This document shows positions 25,492 through 33,195 of a stretch of 64,000 bases of DNA, in pieces. How positions within the stretch are numbered: the first letter of the stretch is position 1; each line of letters opens with the position of its first letter. The stretch is from positions 124,001 to 188,000 of the forward strand of contig NZ_JMLW01000001.1 in assembly GCF_000686905.1 (NCBI RefSeq). The letters run 5' to 3'. This DNA is from Marinospirillum insulare DSM 21763 (lineage in GTDB: Bacteria > Pseudomonadota > Gammaproteobacteria > Pseudomonadales > Halomonadaceae). The position numbers and the translations under genes are program-made. The notes beneath the pieces were generated by a model. The model saw nothing but the letters and a program-made list of their open reading frames with translations. It was not told the origin of the DNA and did not search any database.

Positions 25492-25728
25492 TTGGCGCTA
25501 GTACAGCTAGGAAACAACTTAAGGGCGGCTCGTAAAAAACACTTCCCTAGAGATGATTTAAACGCTTTTGCGTTACGCATAGGTGTAAGTCGAGCTACTT
25601 TACAGCGTATGGAGAAAGGGGATTTAAGTGTTTCTATGGGGAGATATTACCAAGCTGCACAGGTGCTAGGGTTAGAAGAGCCTTTTATGCAACTTCTGGA
25701 ATTGCCAGTGAGCCTATTTGATGATTAA
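25492..25728 (+). CDS. hipB: HipB-like XRE-family antitoxin/repressor
   Basis: A ~78-residue helix-turn-helix protein: LGNNLRAARKK, then FALRIGVSRATLQRMEKGDLSVSMG, the XRE/Cro fold. It precedes hipA with an 8-base overlap, the standard antitoxin-toxin order. There is no ATG. TTG at 25492 with GGTGA five bases upstream looks best; GTG at 25483 and TTG at 25468 are possible. A weak start could keep antitoxin and toxin levels balanced. Confidence 0.82.
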   Translation: MALVQLGNNLRAARKKHFPRDDLNAFALRIGVSRATLQRMEKGDLSVSMGRYYQAAQVLGLEEPFMQLLELPVSLFDD

Positions 25729-26956
25729 GCGTTTTGACCTTTATTTAAATACTGCAGAACTAGGTGTTATTCATTTAGCTGATGTTGCTTTGCAAGAAGA
25801 GCAAGGCACGGTTAGCAGGGTAGGCTTTCGCTACACAGCTAAATACCTTAATCATCCTCAAGCTTTTGCTATAGACCCAGCCCAGTTACCTTTAAGCAAT
25901 AAAGAATTTAACTTAACTTGCAAACAAGCTGCACCTGCTTTTATTGATGATTATTTGCCTGATGCTTGGGGCAGAAAAGTATTAACGCGCTTAGCAATGC
26001 AACACTATAAACAACGCTTAAATGCTAACTGTATTAGCGAAATGCTTAGCTTTTCTCAACAGGTTCATAGCCGTATTGGTGCCTTGTGTTTTGTTGAGCA
26101 GGGACAAGCACCTAATTATGCTGTAGGTATTTCACTTGAACAATTACAGAAGGCAGAGTTAACAGCGCATAAAATTGATCAACAAGATTTTGTGAACTTG
26201 GATGTTAATGCTATAGGGCTAATGTACTTAGCTAACTCGGGTTCTGGTGTAGGAGGTGCAAGGCCTAAAGCTTTGGTGCATGACCAAACTTCAGCTTATT
26301 TAGCTAAATTTAACCGTACCAGCGACCCTTACAATAATGCACGAATAGAGCTAGCTTGCTTACTAATGGCGCAGGGTGCAGGTATTAATATCGGTAAAGG
26401 TAAAGTTGTTACTGATATTAACCAACGTGATGTTTTGCTCCTTAACCGCTTTGATATTTTGCGTACTACTCGCCATCATTTAATTACTGCCAATGGTTTG
26501 CTTAAGCAACCTAATACACAGCAAGACCCGGGTTACAGCTTTAGTTACGATGATTTGTACCGGCTTTTGCAGCGTTATTCTTTCAATATAGAAGAAGATT
26601 TAGAGCAGCTTTTAAGGCTTATGTTATTTAATGGTGCAATCAATAATACCGATGATCATGAGCGTAACTTTAGCTTTATTCACACTGCTCAGGGTTATCA
26701 GTTAGCACCAGCTTATGATTTGGTGCCGAGTATGGTTTTAGGTGAATACCATGCAGCAGGTTTTGATTACAAGCCCTACCTTCCTACTCTTACTGAAGCC
26801 GAGAAAATGAGCAAAATATTTGGTTTACCTAAAAGTAAGGTTAGTGCTATCGCTCAGGAAGTACGCCATGCAATTGAGCAATGGTTTAGTTATGCAGAAC
26901 AAGCGGGTGTTAGTGAAGAGCAGGCGCAAAGGGTTCAGCAAGTCTTTAAAACCTAA
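25721..26956 (+). CDS. hipA: HipA-like serine/threonine kinase toxin
   Basis: A 411-residue HipA-family kinase. It has the glycine-rich loop SGVGGARPKAL (about 175-185), the ATP-lysine region AKFNRTSDPYNNARIE, the catalytic NTDDHERNFSF and PAYDLVPS. HipA-type toxins phosphorylate tRNA synthetases such as GltX and bring on dormancy. The ATG at 25721 lies inside hipB. All catalytic motifs appear intact. Confidence 0.9.
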   Translation: MIKRFDLYLNTAELGVIHLADVALQEEQGTVSRVGFRYTAKYLNHPQAFAIDPAQLPLSNKEFNLTCKQAAPAFIDDYLPDAWGRKVLTRLAMQHYKQRLNANCISEMLSFSQQVHSRIGALCFVEQGQAPNYAVGISLEQLQKAELTAHKIDQQDFVNLDVNAIGLMYLANSGSGVGGARPKALVHDQTSAYLAKFNRTSDPYNNARIELACLLMAQGAGINIGKGKVVTDINQRDVLLLNRFDILRTTRHHLITANGLLKQPNTQQDPGYSFSYDDLYRLLQRYSFNIEEDLEQLLRLMLFNGAINNTDDHERNFSFIHTAQGYQLAPAYDLVPSMVLGEYHAAGFDYKPYLPTLTEAEKMSKIFGLPKSKVSAIAQEVRHAIEQWFSYAEQAGVSEEQAQRVQQVFKT

Positions 26957-26969
26957 ACTTAAGTTTATC

Positions 26970-27530
26970 TTAGTCATTTTCTTTCGTAGTCAACTGACTA
27001 AAAGCTAGCGTTAATGCACGTTGCCTTAGTTTTTGCGGGTCGAGTTCACTAAAGTCGATTGAGGGGTCGCAGTTGGTTTGCATTTGTTCGCTGGTTTGGC
27101 TGCCAATTATTTTTAGGTAGCTTCTGATTTGTTGTACTACTTCTTGCTGGTCTTCTTTTACATCTTTAGCTGGGTTGGCGTTCAGTTCTAAAAAAGTTTT
27201 TTCTAGTGTTTCTAGTTGCCAAGGCAGGGGCGTGCAAAGGTAAACATATTGGCTAAAAAGTGGGTGGTGTTTAAATTTAGCTAGCCATTGGTAAATGGGG
27301 TCTTGGTGGGGGCGCAAGAGTACTGGCTTAGCTTCTTGTGGGTCGCTGCTTTGCAAAAAATGGCTGTAAGCCGTTAGCCAATCTTTTAGTCGGGCGTTGA
27401 GTTGCACTTGCATACGGTCGTTGATAGTTCCGCTTGCCTGAATCCATTTGTGGGCATTTTTATTTAACCAAAGGGCTAAACCTTCGAGTTGGTAGCGTTC
27501 TTCAAGCAGTGGCCAGGTGGTTTTTTGCAT
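26970..27530 (-). CDS. Uncharacterised protein, paralogue of the upstream gene (MoxR operon)
   Basis: A 186-residue protein that I do not recognise. It aligns over most of its length with the gene at 27502-28155: LEGLALWL, YQWL, YVYLCTPLPWQLETL, IRSYLKIIGSQTSEQM and LRQRALTLAFS find matching segments in the same order. So the two are a tandem duplication of one family. It overlaps the upstream gene by 29 bases and has AGGAAGG before the ATG. It is the last gene of the moxR operon. Confidence 0.72.
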   Translation of the reverse strand: MQKTTWPLLEERYQLEGLALWLNKNAHKWIQASGTINDRMQVQLNARLKDWLTAYSHFLQSSDPQEAKPVLLRPHQDPIYQWLAKFKHHPLFSQYVYLCTPLPWQLETLEKTFLELNANPAKDVKEDQQEVVQQIRSYLKIIGSQTSEQMQTNCDPSIDFSELDPQKLRQRALTLAFSQLTTKEND

Positions 27531-28155
27531 TGCCTTCCTCTTGGGTGGTTGGGTTGGGGCTGCTAAAAGCTAGGCTTAGCGCTCTTTGTTGTAAGCCATA
27601 AATATTTAAGTCGTTAAGGCTTATGTAAGAGGTCATACCTTCTAGTTTTTCGCTTGCTTGGCTGCCGAACATTTTTAAATACACACGTATTGAAGGTGCG
27701 TTTGCTCGCCAAGCTAGGGTGAGTGCATCCATTGTCCAAGGTAAAGGAATGCATAAATAAATATAGCGAGCCAATGTTTTAGGCGGTGGGTTTTGCTGGC
27801 TTAGCCACTGGTAAAGCGTGTCGTCATGCCTTGCTAGTTGAAACAAGCGCCTACGACCTAGTTGGTCTTTTTCTTGGCAACTAGCTGCATATTTTTCTAA
27901 CCAAATATCTAAGCGCTTGAGTAGGTTTTCTTCCATGTGCAGTGTGTGTTGGCTGCGATTGCCATAAAACTGCCAGCGGTCGATGGGGTGGCTGTGCAGT
28001 AACCAAGTAGCTAGCCCTTCTAAAAGAACACGCTCATTTTTTAAGCATTCTTCTTGTGCCTGCTTTTCAAGTTCTTCAGGAGTTGGGGCTGTATCAAAAA
28101 GTGGATCAATGCTTCGAAAAAAATCATCTAAATCATCTAAATTATCTTCAGTCAT
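27502..28155 (-). CDS. Uncharacterised protein, paralogue of the downstream gene (MoxR operon)
   Basis: A 217-residue protein with an acidic N-terminus (about residues 1-30). The shared family part includes LEGLATWLL, YQWLSQQ, YIYLCIPLPWTMDAL, IRVYLKMFGSQASEKL and LQQRALSLAFS. No known domain is recognised. AGGAG lies five bases before the ATG at 28155; the GTG two codons earlier overlaps it. It follows the VWA gene by 8 bp. A role as adaptor or substrate of the MoxR-VWA pair is an inference from order alone. Confidence 0.72.
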   Translation of the reverse strand: MTEDNLDDLDDFFRSIDPLFDTAPTPEELEKQAQEECLKNERVLLEGLATWLLHSHPIDRWQFYGNRSQHTLHMEENLLKRLDIWLEKYAASCQEKDQLGRRRLFQLARHDDTLYQWLSQQNPPPKTLARYIYLCIPLPWTMDALTLAWRANAPSIRVYLKMFGSQASEKLEGMTSYISLNDLNIYGLQQRALSLAFSSPNPTTQEEGNAKNHLATA

Positions 28156-28163
28156 AAGCACTC

Positions 28164-29438
28164 CTAGTCACTGGTTGAATTGTTTAAGTAAACAACATTG
28201 CCCCATTCTGCAGGTTGTTCGCCATCTTCGGTTAGTACCCAAAGCACTGGGTAGCTAGGTGGGTGAGCTGGCGCTGGACCAAAACCATCCGTCAGGTAAA
28301 TAAAGCAGTCGGGCTGCATACTGGCCGCACGTTCAAAAGGTGGAATTAAGCTAGTGCCACCGCCGCCTACCACTTCAAAATCATCTAATTTATGCAGGTC
28401 TTCAGAGCTAAGTTGTTGCTCGTGAGTAATTTCGGTGCTGCACTGTATTAGCGTGAGTTCAACCTTGTCGAAGCTGGTTAACAGGCTTTTTAATTCGCTA
28501 ACAAAGGCGGGTAGTTCATCGGCTGTACTGCCGCTAATATCCAGCGCGACCACTAGTTGTAAACGACTGCCTTGCATGCCGGGCAAAATAACTTTGCGGT
28601 GCAGGTGGCGGCGTGAAGGCCTGTTCCAGCTGCGGCTACCGCCATAAGTACGCTGCACAAATTGGCGCAGCGTTTGTTGCCAAGGCACTTGCGGTATAAC
28701 TCGTTCGTTTATCCAGCGTTTAAGTGTTTCGGGCAGGTTGCCGTATTGTTGTGAAGCTTGGCTGGCGGCAACAAGGCGTTCTTGCCATTCACGCTTAACC
28801 TGTTCACCACCTGAGCCGGGTGCATAGTCTGGGTCTAAAACCCACTGCTCGTTTTCTTCGCCCTCTTCGCCTGAGCCACCACTTTTTTCAGCTGAATGGT
28901 CGCCAGCAATGGGGTTGTGCAGGTCAAAGCTTTGTTGCAGGTTCGCTTCTTTAGGGTTGGCTAATAGCCACTCATAGATATTTTCTGCACTGGGCGTGGT
29001 GTCTGGGTGTTGGGCTAGGTATTTTTTAAACAGCACTGCATTGGATGGCATACTAAAACCATCTTGTACCAAAAGGCTGTTCACCTCATGGTCGGTGGCT
29101 AAATTCCATAAGCGATGGTCTCTGCCCAGCGCTCTATCAAAGTGCTTAGCAACACAGTGCCAAACCTCATGGGCGAGCACAAACAGCCGGTTATCTGGGT
29201 TGAGCTGTTGTAAAAATAACGGATTAAAAAATACCCGCTCACCATCCGTGGCGGCGGTGGGTAGGCGTGAATCGACCACTGGAATAAGCTCTAGGTGCAA
29301 GGCTAGGCTGGCAGTAAAAGGGTGCTGCAATAATAGGCGAGCACGGTCATCTACCCAAGCTTGTAACATGGCTTTTTTAAGCGCCTGTTCTTCTTCGTTA
29401 GGCAACCTAAAGCTATTTTTGGTGGCCGCTTCAATCAT
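28164..29438 (-). CDS. Metallopeptidase-like and VWA-domain protein (DUF2201 type)
   Basis: A 424-residue protein with two parts. The N-terminal part has a zinc-peptidase-like helix LAHEVWHCVAKHFDR (H90, E91, H94). A low-complexity acidic linker follows near 183-200 (SGGSGEEGEENEQ). The C-terminal part is a von Willebrand A domain with a MIDAS start ALDISGSTAD (D300, S302, S304) and FIYLTDGFG. Proteins of this build are regularly coded beside MoxR ATPases. The start overlaps the moxR stop (ATGA). Whether the peptidase site is active is unknown. Confidence 0.87.
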   Translation of the reverse strand: MIEAATKNSFRLPNEEEQALKKAMLQAWVDDRARLLLQHPFTASLALHLELIPVVDSRLPTAATDGERVFFNPLFLQQLNPDNRLFVLAHEVWHCVAKHFDRALGRDHRLWNLATDHEVNSLLVQDGFSMPSNAVLFKKYLAQHPDTTPSAENIYEWLLANPKEANLQQSFDLHNPIAGDHSAEKSGGSGEEGEENEQWVLDPDYAPGSGGEQVKREWQERLVAASQASQQYGNLPETLKRWINERVIPQVPWQQTLRQFVQRTYGGSRSWNRPSRRHLHRKVILPGMQGSRLQLVVALDISGSTADELPAFVSELKSLLTSFDKVELTLIQCSTEITHEQQLSSEDLHKLDDFEVVGGGGTSLIPPFERAASMQPDCFIYLTDGFGPAPAHPPSYPVLWVLTEDGEQPAEWGNVVYLNNSTSD

Positions 29439-30598
29439 AGTGAGTTACCTGCCATTTGCGGTAGCGCCTCGCTTGTTTGGCCATCTTCTTTATCAAAACA
29501 ATGTTGCTGGGCACGGGCTAACACCTGCCCATGCAGTTTTGACCAAGCGTCAAACTGGCCGTGAGAAAAAATAGCCTCCGCACGGGCGAGTTGTTCGGCT
29601 TCATCTTTACCGTCCATTGCATCCATCATGGCCATAGTGGCAAAGTCACTGGGTAGCTTTAGGCCAATTCTAAAAAAGTGCTCTAGGTAAATTCTTTGTT
29701 GTTTTTCATCTTCCGCACGCCATAGGTGATAACCCAAAGCAGCACAAAGGGCGAAGCGTTGGTCAGCACGTTCGGGCAATTGAAAGCTAATATCGCCTTT
29801 TAGCAAGGCTTGAATATCCGGCAACTCGTCTGCCCAACGGCAAAAGGCTAGAAATTCTGTGGCACTGGCTTCACCCACTAGGCCATGCACCATTAGCGCA
29901 AAAGAATCTTGGCTTAATAACTGCTTGTGGGTCATTAAACGAGCAACCCTTTCCCAGCTGCGAGGGCTAGGCCAGCCACGTTCTAGGTTGCCTTGCATAC
30001 TAAAAAAGGCCTGAGGGCGAAAACGTAAAAAAGCCGTTACGCTAGGATTAAGTGCTTGGCTAGAAGCCCAGCGCACCCATTCGTCTAGGTTAGGTGCTAA
30101 CTCTAGGTGGCAAAAACGGTTCGCCAAAGCGCTAGAAAGCGTCATGGCTACCGCTCTGTCTTCAGAACGGTTACCTGCCGCACAAATTAGCCAGCCATCG
30201 GGTACTTTATAAAGGTCGCCAAGGCGGCGGTCTAAAATAAATTCATAGGCAGCCACTTGTAGCATTCGGTCGGCTGCGGTGAGTTCATCAAACAAAATAA
30301 TGCCACGGCTGTTAGGGTCTCTGGGCCATTCAGAAGAAAGCAGCCAGCGCACTTCATCGCCTTCGGGCACAGGTAAACCACGCAGGTCTACAGGTTCACG
30401 CTGGGCAAGGCGCACATCAATAAAATCAACGCCCTGCTCTTTGCAAAGCTCACGAATAACCGTGCTTTTGCCCACCCCAGGCGGCCCCCACAACATAATG
30501 GGCGGTAACTGAGCAGCCATTTCTGGGTGCTGCCAAAGTAGTTGTAATTGGTGTTTAATGATTTCTTGTGTTTGAGTTAGGCTAGCGGTTTGGCTCAT
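29435..30598 (-). CDS. MoxR-family AAA+ ATPase
   Basis: A 387-residue AAA+ protein, Walker A LWGPPGVGKST (36-46) and Walker B GIILFDELTAAD. MoxR proteins are chaperone-like ATPases that act with VWA partners to remodel or insert metals into proteins. The frame is open 60 bases further upstream, but GGGAG before the ATG at 30598 and homology at MSQTAS set the start. It is the first gene of moxR-VWA-unknown-unknown. Operator copy D lies 41 bp upstream, shared with the divergent WYL operon. Confidence 0.88.
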   Translation of the reverse strand: MSQTASLTQTQEIIKHQLQLLWQHPEMAAQLPPIMLWGPPGVGKSTVIRELCKEQGVDFIDVRLAQREPVDLRGLPVPEGDEVRWLLSSEWPRDPNSRGIILFDELTAADRMLQVAAYEFILDRRLGDLYKVPDGWLICAAGNRSEDRAVAMTLSSALANRFCHLELAPNLDEWVRWASSQALNPSVTAFLRFRPQAFFSMQGNLERGWPSPRSWERVARLMTHKQLLSQDSFALMVHGLVGEASATEFLAFCRWADELPDIQALLKGDISFQLPERADQRFALCAALGYHLWRAEDEKQQRIYLEHFFRIGLKLPSDFATMAMMDAMDGKDEAEQLARAEAIFSHGQFDAWSKLHGQVLARAQQHCFDKEDGQTSEALPQMAGNSL

Positions 30599-30639
30599 GT
30601 GTTTTCTCCCTGTCGATGCTTCAACTATAAACTGAGGTA

Positions 30640-30656
30640 GCGACAAACTAGGTCGC
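30640..30656. promoter_or_regulatory. Operator-like palindrome, copy D (moxR / WYL operon divergent region)
   Basis: GCGACA-AACTA-GGTCGC, one mismatch from a perfect 6-5-6 repeat. It is centred between moxR (41 bp away) and the ADP-ribosylglycohydrolase-WYL operon (50 bp away). A single site could serve both directions and let the WYL protein regulate its own operon. Confidence 0.7.
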
Positions 30657-30706
30657 ACTTAGTTAGACTAAGCAGTTAACATTACCTTTGGTTACCGGAA
30701 TAATCT

Positions 30707-31651
30707 ATGCCTAATACAAATAACTCATTACTTATTCACCGTGCGGAAGGGGCGTTACTTGGCCATGCGTTAGGTAATGCCTTGGGCTTGGGTTATGAAT
30801 CTTGCAGCCGTGAAACCCTGCCCTTTATTGACCGCCTAGCTATGCCGGGGCGTTTTCTTCCCCCGGGTAGTTGGTCGGATGACACAGGTTTAATGTTGAG
30901 CTTGGCTTATAGCTTGTTAGAAAAAGGCTTTGAACCGGAAGACCAAATGCTGCGCTATTTAGCTTGGCAAGATAAAAAAGCCGATAAACGCTGCTGGCCT
31001 TTAGAGACACCGCCGCCACCTTTAGGCAGTTCAACCCAAGCCGCGCTGGAAAAATTTCGCCATACTGATGAAGTGTTTAGTGGCAATACTTCCAGCTATT
31101 CAGCAGGTAATGGCGGCTTAATGCGTTTATTGCCATTGGTGATTTGGAATTTAAACCTAGCCGATGAAGGTAAGTTTTTACAGCAGGTGGCGGATGCAAC
31201 ACGCACCACCCACGGTAGCTTAATTTGCATAGAAGCCAGCCAGCTACTGGCTTTATTATTGCGCCATATTTTGTTGCGTGATGAAACCGCTGAGATAGAA
31301 ACCTGCCTGTTAGCTTTTGCAGATGCCTATTGGGAAGATGAAGATATTGGCGCTTTAGCTGCCGGTGATTATTTAACTAAGCCAGAAGCCGCAATTCGTT
31401 CAGGCGGTTATGTTTTAGAAACTTTAGAAGCGGCTTTATGGGCTTTTTCAACCAGTTCAACAGCAAAAGAAGCACTAATAACCGCAGTAAATTTGGGCGG
31501 TGACTGCGATACCGTAGCGGCCATTACCGGCTCCTTAGCTGGCGCTTGGTATGGCGTTGAACAGCTGCCAGAAGATTGGCTAGATGATTTAGTCGAAGCC
31601 AGCAGTATTAAAGCCTTGGGTAAAAAGTTATTAAAAGGGGCAGCGGTATGA
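30707..31651 (+). CDS. ADP-ribosylglycohydrolase (DraG family), second copy
   Basis: A 314-residue paralogue of the protein at 23474-24397. The metal motifs WSDDT (56-60) and GGDCDTVAA (D266, D268) are kept. The usual first motif GDALG is GNALG here (N24 for D), which may alter rather than abolish metal binding. TRTTHGS is conserved. It overlaps the WYL gene by four bases (ATGA), so the two are co-translated. This suggests that ADP-ribose removal and the regulator act in one pathway. Confidence 0.88.
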   Translation: MPNTNNSLLIHRAEGALLGHALGNALGLGYESCSRETLPFIDRLAMPGRFLPPGSWSDDTGLMLSLAYSLLEKGFEPEDQMLRYLAWQDKKADKRCWPLETPPPPLGSSTQAALEKFRHTDEVFSGNTSSYSAGNGGLMRLLPLVIWNLNLADEGKFLQQVADATRTTHGSLICIEASQLLALLLRHILLRDETAEIETCLLAFADAYWEDEDIGALAAGDYLTKPEAAIRSGGYVLETLEAALWAFSTSSTAKEALITAVNLGGDCDTVAAITGSLAGAWYGVEQLPEDWLDDLVEASSIKALGKKLLKGAAV

Positions 31652-32685
31652 GCGAGGCTAACAAGGAAAAGTTTAAATTCGAGCTGCTAATGCTCGAAGT
31701 ATTAGAAGCCCACCCTAAAGGCATTACTGCGCGAGAGTTAACCCAAGCCATTCGAAAACTTGCTGAAGAACGTAGACTAGAAGAACTGATTAATTCACCA
31801 GAAAATAACTTAAAACGCCGAGTTGAACGCAACCTTAAAAAACTAAAAGCCACCTATGGTGATTTAATCGACCTAAATGATTTGCAAAAGCCTTATATAT
31901 GGAGCTGTGTAGGTTCGCAATCACTTATACCTAATTTATTTAAAGCCGATTTACAGCTGGCGCTTTATTTACACCTGCACCAACAACGCACCCTGCAACT
32001 ACTGCCCAGCAACCTACAAGAAAAACTCCGCAAGCTAAATGCTTTTGGTAGTTTTAATCTTGAAGCCCATTTTTCTGAATTAACCCAATTATTTAGCCGT
32101 GCTTTAAGCATTACCAAAGACTCTATTCACCCAGAGTTTCCTCCTGTATTAGAAGAAGTACACCAAACCCTATTAGACGCATTAAAAAACGAACAATATT
32201 TAGATATAACCTACCAAGCCTTAGCAGGTGAGCAAAAATTAAGCCGCCTACTGCCGCTTAAACTGGTGGTTTTAAAAGACCGGCTGTTTTTATTGGCAGT
32301 ACAAAAGAGCGCTAGTGAGCCAGAACCTGTTTTGTTAGCACTGCATAGAATGGCCAGTGCAAATCAGGTTGGGTTGTATTTGAATTTATCAGAATTTGAG
32401 GCAGAAACCACCCTAAGGAAAATGCTGGGTACAGGCGCAAGCAGCCAAAAATTAGAATTACAAGTGACCGCAGAACTGGCCGATTACTTGCTAGATTACC
32501 CTTTAGGCATAGGCATGAAATTAACACCCCTAGCCGAAACAACCAGCCCTTACACCCACCAACTCACCTGCTGGATAGAACTAGGAACAGACTTTAAATA
32601 CTGGTTAACGCAACACCAAAACCAGCTAAAAGTTATGGGTTCAGAAAGAGTGATAAGGTGGTTGAAGCGGTTAGAGAGGGGGTAG
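31648..32685 (+). CDS. WYL-domain transcriptional regulator
   Basis: A 345-residue regulator. The N-terminal ~75 residues form a winged helix (LEAHPKGITARELTQ, then RRVERNLKKLK). The WYL domain lies at about 185-255 (LDITYQALAGEQKLSRLLPL, DRLFLLAVQ, LLALHRM), followed by a WCX-like C-terminal part. WYL proteins known as DriD, BrxR/CapW and PafBC sense nucleic acids or other ligands, often single-stranded DNA, and act on DNA-repair or phage-defence genes. Its operon begins just after operator copy D. It is the best candidate to bind the six palindromes of this window. Confidence 0.86.
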   Translation: MSEANKEKFKFELLMLEVLEAHPKGITARELTQAIRKLAEERRLEELINSPENNLKRRVERNLKKLKATYGDLIDLNDLQKPYIWSCVGSQSLIPNLFKADLQLALYLHLHQQRTLQLLPSNLQEKLRKLNAFGSFNLEAHFSELTQLFSRALSITKDSIHPEFPPVLEEVHQTLLDALKNEQYLDITYQALAGEQKLSRLLPLKLVVLKDRLFLLAVQKSASEPEPVLLALHRMASANQVGLYLNLSEFEAETTLRKMLGTGASSQKLELQVTAELADYLLDYPLGIGMKLTPLAETTSPYTHQLTCWIELGTDFKYWLTQHQNQLKVMGSERVIRWLKRLERG

Positions 32686-32700
32686 TAAAGTTTTAGCTTT

Positions 32701-33084
32701 TTAAGGCTTAGCCAAAGCATAAATAATTTCACCGACCATTTTTCGCTTTTCTGGCGGCAAAGATAAAAACACCTCCATTGCTTGGCGCTCTTCAGGCGTC
32801 ATAGCAGCATCCCAGCGCTTACGCTGTTGCTTTACCGAGCCGTGCAACTTTTCACCAAAACGCAACCAATGCGGGTCTACATTCAGCCACTCGGCTAAAA
32901 CCTGCAATCTGTCTTGGGTAGGGATAGCTTCACCTCTTAACCATCTTCTGCCTGTTTGGAAGGAAATAGGCTTTCCCCAATAGCGCTGATTAAACTCATT
33001 TTCTAAAACTATAGGGCGAGAAGCATAACCAGCAGCAAGCAGGGATTCTATTAGGCGTTCACTAAATAATTTGGCTTCATTCAT
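32701..33084 (-). CDS. Helix-turn-helix (XRE/phage-repressor-like) protein
   Basis: A 127-residue protein. ISFQTGRRWLRGEAIPTQDRLQVLAEWLNVDPHWLRFGE is a pattern seen in XRE-type regulators of the prophage repressor kind (quoted here with key residues: TGRRWLRGE near 43 and LAEWLNVDP near 63). The rest, PEERQAMEVFLSLPPEKR, fits the C-terminal helix of this group. Convergent with the WYL gene (15-bp gap). The ribosome site is weak. Confidence 0.75.
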   Translation of the reverse strand: MNEAKLFSERLIESLLAAGYASRPIVLENEFNQRYWGKPISFQTGRRWLRGEAIPTQDRLQVLAEWLNVDPHWLRFGEKLHGSVKQQRKRWDAAMTPEERQAMEVFLSLPPEKRKMVGEIIYALAKP

Positions 33085-33195
33085 GACTTGGCAAGTTAAA
33101 GCAAATTAAATGCAGTCATTTACTTCCAGCTAACAAAATTGAACAAAGTAGTTAATTCCGGTTAAACTGCTGTGAATTTTTTAACGGACAAAAAA

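Noticed and set aside
33172-33195. GTG at 33172 as start of the acyltransferase
   Set aside because: No ribosome site and the eight extra residues precede the normal family start; ATG at 33196 preferred.
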